Source: CAVYTF01 sp963708205
GTDB lineage: Bacteria; Bacteroidota; Bacteroidia; Chitinophagales; Chitinophagaceae
Direction of reading: 5' to 3'
Assembly (NCBI GenBank): GCA_963708205.1
Contig: OY970196.1
Span: forward strand, 930,001-994,000
Length of the DNA stretch: 64,000 nt
Shown here: positions 50,421 to 60,988 of the stretch, one piece after another
Numbering within the stretch: the stretch's first letter is position 1
Layout: each line of letters starts with the position of its first letter
The notes under the pieces: model-generated
The model's input: only the letters and a program-made list of their open reading frames with translations
What the model was told of the DNA's origin: nothing
The model's database searches: none
Translations under genes and position numbers: made by a program

Positions 50421-51134
50421 ATGATAGTTGAAGCTATGAACCAGGCTGAACTTACCCGTGAGGTAACACGGGATTTAGAAAAGCTGAGAGCGACTACAGA
50501 GCTGCGCCTTGTGGATGAATACATAAGGGAGCGCAAAAGGTTTAAGATCAACAGGTCGAAAACTTATGCAAAAGTTTATCCTGTAAAAACAGCTTCTAAA
50601 AACACCTGGCTTCTTTACTTTGGCAAAAAGCCGTCAGCAGATAAATACAAAGATATAGAGTCTGTAACTGTAAACTATGCGGTGTATTATTATGCATCAG
50701 ATGGATTGTCGGTTATCAGCCCGAATGTAACTGGTTTTTTCAACATGTACTATGGTCATTTTTTTAAGCGCTATAATGAACGGATGAACCTGAACCTCAA
50801 TAAGCCTCTCGATGTTGTAAATCATTATTTTCTGACGGGCGGCAACAATGCAGTATATTCTGTAGTAAAAAATAATGATACAGAGAAAATATTTGGCATA
50901 GCACCCCAGGGCATTCTTTTAGGCATACGCACCAATACCAAATGGCTGATCCATAAAACTTTTATAACCAGGGACCTGACCTACTCAGAACAGGATGAAA
51001 GAGAAAGAAAATTAATGAACTCACTAAAATTGGATATAGTAAAAGCTATGCTGGCTGCAGATTCAGACAAAGCCAGTGAAAAGCTGAGAATCAGCAGTGA
51101 TATAGCTGCTGCAATAAGTCAATGTGTGGCATAA
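50421..51134 (+). CDS. Uncharacterised conserved-looking protein (237 aa)
   Basis: I do not recognise a family. The product has a charged helical start (LTREVTRDLEKLRATTELRL), a beta-rich centre (NTWLLYFGKKPSADKYKDIE; FNMYYGHFFKRYNERMNLNL) and a GIAPQGILLGIRTNTKWLIH segment before a helical C-terminus. There is no signal peptide or membrane segment. Conserved-looking aromatics suggest a globular enzyme or toxin-like fold, but no catalytic motif can be named. It is isolated on the plus strand before the secreted-enzyme genes. Confidence 0.65.
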   Translation: MIVEAMNQAELTREVTRDLEKLRATTELRLVDEYIRERKRFKINRSKTYAKVYPVKTASKNTWLLYFGKKPSADKYKDIESVTVNYAVYYYASDGLSVISPNVTGFFNMYYGHFFKRYNERMNLNLNKPLDVVNHYFLTGGNNAVYSVVKNNDTEKIFGIAPQGILLGIRTNTKWLIHKTFITRDLTYSEQDERERKLMNSLKLDIVKAMLAADSDKASEKLRISSDIAAAISQCVA

Positions 51135-51190
51135 AGCACACTGCATTTAAAACTACAGCTTTACTATGCCCAAACTTCAGACTCAACCTA

Positions 51191-52609
51191 TCAATTTATT
51201 ACAAGGCTTTTGCTTATCATATTCCCTGCAACGGTTCTGAGCTGCACAAAATAATTTCCTTTTGCCTGGCTGCTTATTGAAATGTTGATATTGTTTTCAC
51301 CTGCATTTACTGCCCGTTCCAACCCCATTATTTTTTTGCCCATGGAATTATAAATGCTTATTACAACCTGATCATTTATGGCGCTTGTATAATGCAGTAT
51401 GAAGTTTCCATGGGAAGGATTTGGATAAAGATTGAGGGCGGCATTGCTAAGGGAATTATTTTCAGAAGCAATAGTTCCCAAGCCTGCTGATTTATCTTTC
51501 AGGTGATATATGATGCCACTGTTTATGTCCGCAACATACAATTCTCTTTTATTATCTTCTCCAAATGTTACAAAGGTGCCACTGTACGTCAACACTGACT
51601 TGCTTTTCCATTGCCCGCTATCCTGGTAAAGCATTCTAAAATCGCCGGTGCATAAGTCTGTATAAAAATAATTTCCCACCATATTTGGATAAAGACTGCC
51701 TCTGTAAACAAAACCCCCCGTAATAGCGCAGTTGTTGTTTTTATGCATGTAATCATAAATAGGCGGCGTGTAATTTTTCTTTGTTTCGCATCCGGTTGTA
51801 TTGTAAGGATGCTTGCCTTCAAAGCAGCGCCAGCCATAGTTCTCACCGCCTTTGCTGTTCACAGATTGCAGGTCAACTTCTTCCCACATATCCTGTCCTA
51901 CATCGCCAATCCAGAGATTTCCGTTCCTGCTGTCGAAGCTGAAGCGCCAGGGATTGCGCAAACCCAAAGCCCATATTTCCGGGCTATAATCAGATGAATC
52001 TTTGAAAGGATTTGTTGCAGGAATGGTGTAAGGAAGTGCATGCACATCTATGCGCAGCATTTTTCCAAGCAGTACTGTTTTATTTTGCGCATAGTTATTG
52101 GGATCACCTCCGCTGCCTCCATCTCCCATACCAATGTACAAATATCCATCTGAACCAAAGCGAAGACATCCTCCATTGTGATTTGAGTAAGGCTGCTGTA
52201 TCTGTAATACATGAACTTCGCTGCCTGGATCGGCAATATTTTTATCAGATGAAACACGGAATCTTGATATCTGTGTATTACCATTAGTGTCAATATAATT
52301 CACAAAGAAATATCCATTTTTCTTATAGTTGGGATCAAAGGCAAGACCGAGCAATCCCTGTTCATCACCATTCTGGCTTGCCCTGTCACTGATATCAAGA
52401 AAAGGCTGCGCGCGCCTGGTTCCTGAAGCATTGCAAATAATTATTTGCCCGCTGCGCTGAACAATGAAAAGGCGGCTGTCGCCTGCATTTTCTATTCCAA
52501 GCGGAGATGAATAACCTCTGCTGAAAGTATCTAAAACAAGTTTGGGAAACTGGGCTTTGAGTGATGCGGCTGCAAATACGAGAAAAAAGAGGGTAAATAT
52601 TTTTTTCAT
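51191..52609 (-). CDS. Secreted PQQ-dependent sugar dehydrogenase with type IX sorting domain
   Basis: The 472-residue protein has a signal peptide (AAASLKAQ) and the six-bladed propeller of soluble aldose/glucose dehydrogenases: SSPLGIENAGDSRLFIVQRS, DEQGLLGLAFDPNYKKNGYF, YSNHNGGCLRFGSDGYLYIG (His144, the expected catalytic base) and GLRNPWRFSFDSRNGNLWIG with DVGQDMWEEVD. Residues after about 385 form a type IX sorting domain (NLYPNPSHGNFILHYTS). Such enzymes oxidise sugars outside the cell using PQQ. Substrate is unknown. It lies among other secreted proteins on the same strand. Confidence 0.9.
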   Translation of the reverse strand: MKKIFTLFFLVFAAASLKAQFPKLVLDTFSRGYSSPLGIENAGDSRLFIVQRSGQIIICNASGTRRAQPFLDISDRASQNGDEQGLLGLAFDPNYKKNGYFFVNYIDTNGNTQISRFRVSSDKNIADPGSEVHVLQIQQPYSNHNGGCLRFGSDGYLYIGMGDGGSGGDPNNYAQNKTVLLGKMLRIDVHALPYTIPATNPFKDSSDYSPEIWALGLRNPWRFSFDSRNGNLWIGDVGQDMWEEVDLQSVNSKGGENYGWRCFEGKHPYNTTGCETKKNYTPPIYDYMHKNNNCAITGGFVYRGSLYPNMVGNYFYTDLCTGDFRMLYQDSGQWKSKSVLTYSGTFVTFGEDNKRELYVADINSGIIYHLKDKSAGLGTIASENNSLSNAALNLYPNPSHGNFILHYTSAINDQVVISIYNSMGKKIMGLERAVNAGENNINISISSQAKGNYFVQLRTVAGNMISKSLVIN

Positions 52610-52776
52610 AATAATTATTTCATTTTCAATTGCAAAAATTATTCCTTACTCCATTCGCTCTGTTTTTAAGAAAATGCAGAACGGGCATTTATAAGTTTTA
52701 AAAATTTATCTTTCCTTATAATTCTATGTGATAAGATGAGGAGCGAATAACATAACCTCAGAAGCATTCTACATTT

Positions 52777-55587
52777 CTATTTTTTCACAAAGCTCACATG
52801 GAAATACCCATCTTGCAAACGTAAAAGCAATGTATAAACTCCCGCAGAAAGCTTGGTAATATCTAATTCTTCATAGTACTTGCCATTTGCTGAGCTAATA
52901 TTTTTCTGCAGCAAAGATTGCCCTGCAATATTCACTACCTGCATTGTGGCTGTTTTACTAGCTGTTTCAAAAGAAACCGAAAGCATATTATTTGTGGGAT
53001 CCGGAAATAGCTTTATTCCTGAAAATTTATTATCTGTTGATGCGCCTGCTGTTGTTTCAAATGCCGAAGTACTTGTAGTGAAATTATTTATTACGGAATA
53101 ATCAGAAAAAATAATGGGGTCGTTATTGCATTTTGTTTCTATCCGCCATTGGTAAGTGGTAGAGGCAGATAAACCGCTCAACTTCTGAAAGCCTGTATTA
53201 CTTCCAATGATTTTATCAGACCAGGTTGTTTCACCATTTTTCCTGTATTCTATCTTGTAGCCAACAGCAAAATTTATTGTATCCCAGTTAAGCTTTGCAC
53301 TTGCTGCCGTGATATTTGTTGCAGCAAAACCTGCGGTTGGTTTATCACAGCCATATACAGTTACCGTATCATTTTTGGTGGTCATGTGAATATCATCAAA
53401 GCAACGTACAGTAAAAATATATACCCCTGTTTGCGTTAATCCGCTTACCGCCGTAGCCGCCAATCCCTGGTGATCAAATACAGGATTTGCACCTGCAGGT
53501 ACAGAAGTAACAGCCCACCAGTATCTTAAAAGATCATGCCCGGCATCAGATGCTTTCACTTTTAACTGAGAGCTGCTTGCGGGCAGAGTGAGAATAGAGG
53601 GAGAAGCAGAAATAGCGTTAATAACAGGTGGTGAACTTGCAGGATGTACCGTACATTTTATCTGAGCAATCAAATCGGGATGTCCGGGGTTAGTAACATT
53701 TACCTGGAAAACATACTCGCCCGGAACAGTCATACCACTTACAGTTGCGCGGATGCTTACATAAATATACGTCGTAGCGCTTATGGAAACATTTGCTCCC
53801 GCTGGCTGCTTTACCAAACTCCAGGTGCCCCTGCCGGTAAAATCACTATTGGCAAGATCAGAAATGCCTATTTGCAAGGTAGCTGATGAAGTGGGCAGTT
53901 CAATATTAGCGTGAGTAGTATCTCCCGGATTGGTAAAAACAAGTCCATAAGGAGCAGCAAATCTAAATCCCACACTTCCCAAAACAGGAGGCGGAGCGGA
54001 GTTATAAGAAATAAGATAGAGTTTTTTGGAAGATGTTTTTACTCCATCACTGACCTTTATAGTAAAAATATAAGTTCCACCTTTTGATAAACCACTGACT
54101 GATGTGGACGCAGCATTTGGAGAAGCAATAACAGGATCTGTGCCTTTAGGATGTGAAGATACAGACCAGAAATAAGTTAATGAATGCAGTTCCGCATCAT
54201 TGGCGGTCGCAGATATAGTTGCCGTAGTTGAAGGCAGAACAAGATAACCAGGATTTGCTGTCCACGTTATTATATCCGGCGGATTGTTTTGTTCGCTGTA
54301 AGGATAAATTGTGGTAACTACTCCGCCTGAATTTACATTCAGATCAAGTGTGTCACCAGCATCAACCGTATGTAGTCCCAGTTCCTGGAAAGTTGTTGCG
54401 CCTGCTGCTGCCTCAGAGATACCGTAAGTATCGGCAGGTAAGCCGGAAAGATGAATTGCTTTTACAGATGAAGAAGTATTATCAATTATCACCGTCTCGT
54501 TTTTCTTGTCTGAAAAAGCTAAAACATGCAATAAGGAATCTTTGGTAAAAGCGCCTGTTCTCACAAAGCCTGGTCTTACATAATGCAGCACTTGCCTGAG
54601 ACGAAAAAAAGTCCCCGAAGGTGTGAAAGAAGTTAATCCGCTTGCAGGAACTATAGTTGTTGAGCCGCTGTATCCAACTTCCCAGTAAGAAGTATTGGCA
54701 AGCGTAAGATCATTATACAGATCATCAAAAGTTGGATTGCCCATTTCTGTCTGTGCAGTTGTAAGACCTTTGGTAATTCCAAAATTGTATATGTAAGAAC
54801 GGTAAGGATCAGCAGTGCCATAATCGTGATAGGAAAGCCTGCCAACCCATCTCCATAAAGCTGTATCATTTTCAACCGGCGTAATGAAGCCCCAGTCTGT
54901 TTGCGGCGATATTGCTTCCGCATATTGAGAGCTTGTTTTTAAACCATGAGAAATAAATCTCGGTCCCAATGCCTTTATATCATCCGCTAAAATATTATAA
55001 GTAACTGCACCGGAAGGTTCATTATAAATAACTGCAAAGCTTGTGTTGATGCCATAAGTATTTTTAAGAAAATAAGCGCTGCCCCATATTTGCTGCGCAC
55101 GTTCTCCGGGATCATTCAAAACCCAGGGCTTTAAACTTGTTGCATAAGTAGGATAACCCGTGCTTGAATAATAAGAACACGGAAAGCCATTGGTTTCAAT
55201 GCGGTTTTGAAAGTACAATAAGTAATCTGCTTCCGTAACGGGCAAGCTGCTTGAATCAAACTTGCTCCAGTCGATGCTGTCACAATTACCGTCATCTGTA
55301 CCGGTACCATCTGTGCGCGGACCAACTTCTGTTATGCGACTGCCTGTTAATCCAAGTTCATCAATAATATAGTCCAGTATTTCATAATTCACCGGATTGG
55401 CAATATTGGAATCAAGCATTGTAAATGCACCATTTGTATAACCGAGTATTCCGCCGCCATGTCCCCAGCCCGCAATAGTTTGAAATTTCTGAGCGGAATT
55501 TAAAGTGATCGTATCCTGTGAGTATGCAAAGCAATAGCAAAATGCAAACAACAGGAGACAAATAGATTTAGTTTTAATGTTGTGCAT
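52777..55587 (-). CDS. Secreted GH30-like glycoside hydrolase with Ig/FN3 and type IX sorting domain
   Basis: The 936-residue protein has a signal peptide (CYCFAYSQ), then a (beta/alpha)8 hydrolase domain of the GH30/clan A kind (FQTIAGWGHGGGILGYTNGA). Glu190 in VIYNEPSG is the likely acid/base and Glu281 in TTAQTEMGNP the likely nucleophile. A small beta domain (residues ~345-430), Ig/cadherin-like PKD-type units (PDIITWTANPGYLVLPSTTA; SLTYFWSVSSHPKGTDPVI) and a fibronectin type III domain (GFAATNITAASAKLNWDTIN) follow. A type IX sorting domain (KLFPDPTNNMLSVSFET) ends it. It probably degrades an extracellular polysaccharide; the sugar cannot be told. Confidence 0.85.
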   Translation of the reverse strand: MHNIKTKSICLLLFAFCYCFAYSQDTITLNSAQKFQTIAGWGHGGGILGYTNGAFTMLDSNIANPVNYEILDYIIDELGLTGSRITEVGPRTDGTGTDDGNCDSIDWSKFDSSSLPVTEADYLLYFQNRIETNGFPCSYYSSTGYPTYATSLKPWVLNDPGERAQQIWGSAYFLKNTYGINTSFAVIYNEPSGAVTYNILADDIKALGPRFISHGLKTSSQYAEAISPQTDWGFITPVENDTALWRWVGRLSYHDYGTADPYRSYIYNFGITKGLTTAQTEMGNPTFDDLYNDLTLANTSYWEVGYSGSTTIVPASGLTSFTPSGTFFRLRQVLHYVRPGFVRTGAFTKDSLLHVLAFSDKKNETVIIDNTSSSVKAIHLSGLPADTYGISEAAAGATTFQELGLHTVDAGDTLDLNVNSGGVVTTIYPYSEQNNPPDIITWTANPGYLVLPSTTATISATANDAELHSLTYFWSVSSHPKGTDPVIASPNAASTSVSGLSKGGTYIFTIKVSDGVKTSSKKLYLISYNSAPPPVLGSVGFRFAAPYGLVFTNPGDTTHANIELPTSSATLQIGISDLANSDFTGRGTWSLVKQPAGANVSISATTYIYVSIRATVSGMTVPGEYVFQVNVTNPGHPDLIAQIKCTVHPASSPPVINAISASPSILTLPASSSQLKVKASDAGHDLLRYWWAVTSVPAGANPVFDHQGLAATAVSGLTQTGVYIFTVRCFDDIHMTTKNDTVTVYGCDKPTAGFAATNITAASAKLNWDTINFAVGYKIEYRKNGETTWSDKIIGSNTGFQKLSGLSASTTYQWRIETKCNNDPIIFSDYSVINNFTTSTSAFETTAGASTDNKFSGIKLFPDPTNNMLSVSFETASKTATMQVVNIAGQSLLQKNISSANGKYYEELDITKLSAGVYTLLLRLQDGYFHVSFVKK

Positions 55588-55766
55588 TTTAGAGAAGAAA
55601 AATAAATAATAAGCTTGCAGAAGGAAATTAAAGATAGGGATTTGGTACTGTTTTACAGCAATGCGTTTTAAATTAAGTGAGGTTTAAGGGTATGTGATCT
55701 GTTGATTTACCCGGGCAATTAATAAATATTTTCATCCTAATTATTATTTTAAGAATTGCAATAGAT

Positions 55767-56567
55767 TCAAAAATCTGAATAGTTCGTTGAATGCATCAGG
55801 ATACTTTCTATGTGGGAAACTGAAACGTTGTTTTCGTATTTTGGATCCGTGGATATCTCTTTCCATTTTGAATCTTCTCCAAATTGTTTCCAGTGCGCAT
55901 CCCTTGCAGCTACACTCTCGAAAGTAACCATGTACATAAGATCAGGCATGTGGGCACCTGAAACTACTTTCGCATAAAAAACAGGATCAAAATCAAGTCT
56001 CGTAAAAATCTTTGTCTCGCCTCCTTCATTAAACATCTCTAATTTTTTGGAAGCAAGATGTTCTGTCGGACTTTCATAATCTCTTAATTCAAAAACCCGG
56101 GAAGCAGATGTAGAAGCAGGCAAAATAAAATTGGGGGCAGCACGCATGGCTTCCAATAATATTGATTCCATTCTTTCATAAGGAGGATGATCAGCAGGGG
56201 CTTCAATAAAATTCTTTCCTGCTGCAATGTAAACGGCATCTTTATTAAGTTTTTCAGAAAGTTGCAGCCATTCATCACTTGAATGAAAAGGTATAAAAAC
56301 ATAGATCTTTTTCATGACTGCTGTGTCATTTGCAATGGGGACAAATACGCCAACTTTTAAAATGCCGGCGCGATGCAGCGCAGGTAAATAAGCATTTTCT
56401 AAAAAAGAATCAACCTTATTTAGCTGATCATTATTTTTTAGTTGATAAATTTTGATTTGAAAGAAAGCCTGATCGGGTTGTTTACAAAACGCAGAAGACA
56501 TAATAAAGATAAAAGTAAACGACAACGCTAAGTATTTATAAAAAAGTTTTATCAGGTTTGTTTGCAT
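55767..56567 (-). CDS. NIPSNAP family exported protein
   Basis: The 266-residue protein has an N-terminal hydrophobic signal (YLALSFTFIFIMSSAFC) and two ferredoxin-like NIPSNAP units. The first is FFQIKIYQLKNNDQLNKVDS with YLPALHRAGILKVGVFVPIA. The second is SRVFELRDYESPTEHLASKK with YMVTFESVAARDAHWKQFGE. NIPSNAP domains form dimeric alpha/beta barrels and occur beside sugar-metabolism genes in Bacteroidetes, but their activity is unclear. The initiation codon at 56567 is used because its signal peptide is continuous. It stands 179 bp downstream of the GH30-like gene start, on the same strand. Confidence 0.85.
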   Translation of the reverse strand: MQTNLIKLFYKYLALSFTFIFIMSSAFCKQPDQAFFQIKIYQLKNNDQLNKVDSFLENAYLPALHRAGILKVGVFVPIANDTAVMKKIYVFIPFHSSDEWLQLSEKLNKDAVYIAAGKNFIEAPADHPPYERMESILLEAMRAAPNFILPASTSASRVFELRDYESPTEHLASKKLEMFNEGGETKIFTRLDFDPVFYAKVVSGAHMPDLMYMVTFESVAARDAHWKQFGEDSKWKEISTDPKYENNVSVSHIESILMHSTNYSDF

Positions 56568-56764
56568 GTAGTTTTATTTAAAATTTTCGAAAAATTTTAT
56601 TCTCTTACTAAGCAAGTTTACAACTAATTGTTGAGCACTGGACCAATTCTTATCTCATTTATATAATCAATTTACAAAGTCAACATATTTATTTTTATTT
56701 TAAAATTAATATTGAAGTTTAATCTTTTATTTTTAATTTGCCCTTAATCCTAATCTGTACCATT

Positions 56765-59338
56765 ATGAGAAAAAGTTTTACAATTATTCTGTTGTTTTTA
56801 GTTTCATTGATCCTAAAACAAACCGTCACTGCACAAACGCAAACATTTTCAAACACAAATCCCATTACCATAAATGATGATGCTTCAGCTACTCCCTATC
56901 CTTCAGCGATAAATGTATCCGGTATTTCCGAAACGGTAGCAAACCTTACTTTAAGCATATACGGGTTTAGCCATCAATACCCAAGTGACGTGTACATGTT
57001 GCTGGTTAGTCCGGGAGGACAAAAATTTGTTTTTTGGGGAGGATGTGGCGGCACTACGGCCGCTTCCAATCTAACTATTGCAATTAGTGATGCGGCGGCT
57101 TCAGCTTTGCCTCAATCCACATCACTTATAAGCGGTACTTTCAAACCAACAGATTATTCGAATGCTTCATTTCCTTCACCTGCACCATCCGCTCCTTATT
57201 CATTAGCTGCAATACAAGGTACATCAACCTTAGGTAGTGTTTTTGACGGCACTTTACCCAATGGTACATGGAGTCTTTATGTAATAGATGCCGTAAGCAG
57301 CTATTCAGGAAGCATTTCGGGTGGCTGGAGTGTTAGTATAACACCAAGTAACCGTGTAAACACAACAACAACTTTAAGTTCGAACCATACTAGTATTTAT
57401 TCTTCAAGTCCAAATAATGATGTAGTACTTACTGCAACAGTAACAAGTACAGGTACTGTGTATGGAGGAACGGTTTCGTTTACAAATGGCAGTACGCTCA
57501 TTTGTGGCAATGTAACGCTTAGTAATGGTACTGCCACCTGCAACACTGCTTTTGCTACACCAGGTACAGATACCTTGTATGCCCAATATAGCGGAAGTAC
57601 AGATTTTGCAGCCAGTGCAAGCACGCAGGGGGTTATTGAAAAGATCTATCACCATCCTGCTTTAAGCATCAATGATGTTTCGATGGATGAAGGAAACAGC
57701 GGCACAACTACGTTTGCGTTTACCGTAAGTTCTTCTTATCCTGCAGGCCCGGGCATTACCTTTAATATAGCAACGGCTGACAATACAGCTACGGTTGCAG
57801 ACAATGATTATGTGCAGCAATCGCTTACGGCACAAAGCATTCCGCAGGACAGTTCTACCTATACTTTTAATGTTTTGGTTAACGGCGACACAAAGGTTGA
57901 GCCTGACGAAAGTTTTTACGTGAACCTGAGCAACGTAAGCAGTAACGCCACCATCAGTGATGCACAGGGCATAGGAACTATACTGAATGATGATTGTACA
58001 TCACATACGTATTATGCAGACAATGATGGAGACGGTTATGGCAATCCTGATGACAGCATTGAAAATTGCACACAACCTACAGGCTATGTAACAAATAATA
58101 CTGACTGCAATGACAACGATGGCACTGTTTGGCAAAGTGCAACCGTATATATTGATGCAGATGGCGATGGTTATGACGCAGGGCAAACAACGGTTTGCTA
58201 TGGCAACACGCTTCCTGCCGGATTTTCTTTTACAACCTCAGGTCCTGATTGCGATGATAATAATGCAGCCGTTCATACAACCGGTCAATTTTATGTAGAT
58301 GCAGACGGCGATGGTTATGGCGCAGGCTCATTGCAAAATGTTTGCTACAGCGGGTCAGGAGTACCTGCCGGGTATTCAACTAACAATACCGATTGCGATG
58401 ACACGGATCCGAACACTTATCCCGGCGCTCCTGAAATTGCAGATGGCAAAGACAATAATTGCAATGGACAAATTGATGAAGGATTATGTACTGCACCTGA
58501 AATTACAGGTATCACTTACATCAATTCTACCCATGCCTTATTATACTGGACGAAGGTATCAACAGGCACATCCTATACTGTAAGAAGATATCCCACAGGC
58601 ACTACAAAATATACGACAATCAGCAACAGATCCGATACATCGTTTGAATTTGTAAATCTTACCCCCGGAACTGATTACCAGGCACAGGTTAAAACTATTT
58701 GCGGAGGAGGAACAGACAGTTCAGATTGGTCTGAACCTTTTGACCTAATGACCCAGGCTCAGTGTCTTAGCCCAAAGAAACTGAATGTTACAAACATTAC
58801 AGCTACTTCTGCAACATTGAACTGGACATTACCTGCTTCTTCTGCTGTTGGTTTCAGATTAGATTACCGCACCGAAGGTTCAGGAACATGGAATTCAAAA
58901 GACATTCCTGCTAATTCAAAATATAAATTAAACAAACTCTCTCCTTCTTCAACTTATGAGTGGCGCCTGAGAACCTTGTGCAGCAGCGATACTTCTAACT
59001 GGAAGGGAGGTCCTGAGTTTAATACTTCTCCTTCAACATACCCGGATATACAGAATACCGATGCATCTAAGGCAGAGATAACCGGAATAAAAGTAATGCC
59101 TGTTCCGAACAATGGCAATTTTATCATCCAGATGCAGTTGCCTTCTAAAGAAACAAAGACAACGGTTATGCTGTATAACAGCCTGGGAGTTAAAGTATGG
59201 CAGAAAGAGTTGGGCATATCAAAAGGTTATTTGACAGAGACTGCTAATCTTCAAAATAAACTTGCTAACGGAATATATACTTTGGTTGTTGAAAGAGATG
59301 ATTACCGTACTACAACAAAGCTTATAATCAGCAAATAA
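56765..59338 (+). CDS. Multidomain secreted protein (P-domain, Ig, Calx-beta, MopE-type, FN3, type IX sorting)
   Basis: The 857-residue protein starts MRKSFTIILLFLVSLILKQT with a signal ending TAQ. An ATG at 56738 would only add nine residues. Domains in order are a proprotein-convertase P-type sandwich (DVYMLLVSPGGQKFVFWGG; DGTLPNGTWSLYVIDAVSSY), a bacterial Ig-like unit (TTTTLSSNHTSIYSSSPNND), and a Calx-beta repeat (EGNSGTTTFAFTVSS; EPDESFYVNLSNV). MopE-type Ca-binding repeats follow (DNDGDGYGNPDDS, DADGDGYDAGQTT, DADGDGYGAGS), then two fibronectin type III units and a sorting domain. It is a calcium-dependent surface or matrix protein by inference. No protease domain is visible. Confidence 0.88.
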   Translation: MRKSFTIILLFLVSLILKQTVTAQTQTFSNTNPITINDDASATPYPSAINVSGISETVANLTLSIYGFSHQYPSDVYMLLVSPGGQKFVFWGGCGGTTAASNLTIAISDAAASALPQSTSLISGTFKPTDYSNASFPSPAPSAPYSLAAIQGTSTLGSVFDGTLPNGTWSLYVIDAVSSYSGSISGGWSVSITPSNRVNTTTTLSSNHTSIYSSSPNNDVVLTATVTSTGTVYGGTVSFTNGSTLICGNVTLSNGTATCNTAFATPGTDTLYAQYSGSTDFAASASTQGVIEKIYHHPALSINDVSMDEGNSGTTTFAFTVSSSYPAGPGITFNIATADNTATVADNDYVQQSLTAQSIPQDSSTYTFNVLVNGDTKVEPDESFYVNLSNVSSNATISDAQGIGTILNDDCTSHTYYADNDGDGYGNPDDSIENCTQPTGYVTNNTDCNDNDGTVWQSATVYIDADGDGYDAGQTTVCYGNTLPAGFSFTTSGPDCDDNNAAVHTTGQFYVDADGDGYGAGSLQNVCYSGSGVPAGYSTNNTDCDDTDPNTYPGAPEIADGKDNNCNGQIDEGLCTAPEITGITYINSTHALLYWTKVSTGTSYTVRRYPTGTTKYTTISNRSDTSFEFVNLTPGTDYQAQVKTICGGGTDSSDWSEPFDLMTQAQCLSPKKLNVTNITATSATLNWTLPASSAVGFRLDYRTEGSGTWNSKDIPANSKYKLNKLSPSSTYEWRLRTLCSSDTSNWKGGPEFNTSPSTYPDIQNTDASKAEITGIKVMPVPNNGNFIIQMQLPSKETKTTVMLYNSLGVKVWQKELGISKGYLTETANLQNKLANGIYTLVVERDDYRTTTKLIISK

Positions 59339-59360
59339 ATCAGGTAAATAATATCATTCA

Positions 59361-59387
59361 AGCCTCGCATTGTGCGGGCTTTTTTTA
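59361..59387 (+). terminator. Rho-independent terminator (AGCC-CGCA hairpin, T7)
   Basis: AGCCTCGCA-TTG-TGCGGGCT forms an 8-bp stem with one bulged T, followed by TTTTTTT, 23 bp after the stop of the multidomain secreted-protein gene. Confidence 0.8.
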
Positions 59388-59525
59388 TTGAAGAGGCGGT
59401 AAAAACTCCGAGCGTATATACGGAAAGGTTAGATTTGTTAGAATAAGCCGCTAAAGAACATTCTTTTTACGGAGAAACCTCTATCACGCAATAGCTCCTG
59501 TATCATTATAAAATTAAGTCGCAAT

Positions 59526-60686
59526 TTAATTTGCTGTATTGTCAGTATTGGTGTCGCCTGAAGAGTCCAGATCAAACAAAATACTGAACCGCAAAGTATT
59601 TGAGAGTGGGTTGCGGGTGACACCATTGCCGGAAGGCACTAAGTAAGAAAAATTGAAACCAAAAATATTATATTTTAATCCAACGCCTACTGTGAAATAT
59701 CTTCTGTCGCCCTGGTTTGCACCTTCCCAAAAATAACCGGCACGTGCGCTAAATTGATTATTGTAAGTATATTCTGCTCCGCCGGAAAATGTATAAGCAC
59801 TGTTGCTGAATGAACTGCCCCAACTTGAGAATACACTTTGTGAATGGTAGTTTGCTAAATTCTGATTATCTATAGAATCATTTCCGGTGGAAGCGGGTAA
59901 AGCAGGAACAAGCAACTTATTGATATCAAGTGCGAAAGTTATCTTATTATCCTCATCAATTATAGCTGTGTATGCGGCGCCAATGCCAAGATTTGCAGGT
60001 ATAAAATCTTTTCCAAGTGCATTATCTGTATAACCAATTTTACCACCAAGATTAGATAAGGCTATGCCGTAACAAAATCCCTGTCCTGCATCATCCAAGC
60101 CATTGTGAAAAAGCGAAAGATCGGCTGCAACAGTTTGCCCGGCTTTATAAACTGTTCCGCCAACATCTCCACTGGCAAGACTGGAATTAATATACCGAAG
60201 CGCTACTCCTATACCAAGTTTATCCGATAATTTTCTTGAATATCCTAAATCTACTGCAAATTCGCGCGGCTTATATAATTGTAACTGTGTGCCATTATAA
60301 TCTGTGAATTGAATGCTGCCTAAATTAAAATATCTAACCGATGCAGATATTGCCTGGTTATCATCAAGCTTGTGATAGCCAGCTAATGTTGCCAAATAAA
60401 CGTCTGACGCAATATCGTGCAGCCACGGCGTATAAGTTAAACCAACAGCATCGTTATCGGTTGCAAAAGGTGTTTTAGCAAGATCCCAAAAAGCTGAATT
60501 CGCATCAGGACTTACGGCTATACCTGCATCGCCCATTGCGCCGCCACGTGCATCTGGGGAAATGCGCAGAAAGGGAACTGCTGTGGTTACAACACTCGGG
60601 TTTACCTCAGTTTGCGCAAACAGAGAAATAGAAGACAGTAAAGAAATAGTAAATAAGGTAACGGCTTTAAATTTTATACTCTTCAT
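59526..60686 (-). CDS. porV: Type IX secretion outer-membrane protein PorV
   Basis: PorV is the outer-membrane beta-barrel shuttle that collects type IX cargo and delivers it to the PorU sortase. The 386-residue protein has a signal peptide (LLSSISLFAQ), then the PorV hallmarks VPFLRISPDARGGAMGDAGI, SPDANSAFWDLAKTPFATD and YTPWLHDIASDVYLATLAGY. Alternating barrel strands follow and it ends with FSYLVPSGNGVTRNPLSNTL. Divergent from it lies gldJ. In Flavobacterium johnsoniae porV, porU and gldJ are neighbours, but porU is absent here. It should serve the many sorting-domain proteins in this window. Confidence 0.93.
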   Translation of the reverse strand: MKSIKFKAVTLFTISLLSSISLFAQTEVNPSVVTTAVPFLRISPDARGGAMGDAGIAVSPDANSAFWDLAKTPFATDNDAVGLTYTPWLHDIASDVYLATLAGYHKLDDNQAISASVRYFNLGSIQFTDYNGTQLQLYKPREFAVDLGYSRKLSDKLGIGVALRYINSSLASGDVGGTVYKAGQTVAADLSLFHNGLDDAGQGFCYGIALSNLGGKIGYTDNALGKDFIPANLGIGAAYTAIIDEDNKITFALDINKLLVPALPASTGNDSIDNQNLANYHSQSVFSSWGSSFSNSAYTFSGGAEYTYNNQFSARAGYFWEGANQGDRRYFTVGVGLKYNIFGFNFSYLVPSGNGVTRNPLSNTLRFSILFDLDSSGDTNTDNTAN

Positions 60687-60988
60687 GCGAGTTAGTTTTT
60701 TTATTGATGGTGTTTAATAAATCTGTCCATTTAAAATTAAAAAGTGAAGTAAAATTTAATCAATAAAAAATAATTTTGTCATTAATATCCTATTAACATA
60801 GGAGTTGCAAATATCAAGCAATTTTTATTATTAAAATTATAGTCAGATTAATTTCTGATATAATTTTTCTTAAACGAGCAAAGAGTGTTTTTATTTTTAA
60901 CCCCCGAAATATTTATCTTTACAAATTATTGTCCAAAACAATATTTTCATAAAGTTATCGTTCATCATAAGTCAAAAAATAGTTTTTC
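60687..60988. promoter_or_regulatory. Divergent porV-gldJ promoter region
   Basis: This very AT-rich 302-bp gap separates two divergent type IX/gliding genes. On the plus strand TATCTTTA at 60913-60920, one base off TAnnTTTG, is a possible gldJ -7 element 69 bp before its start. No strong porV promoter and no small gene were seen. Confidence 0.4.
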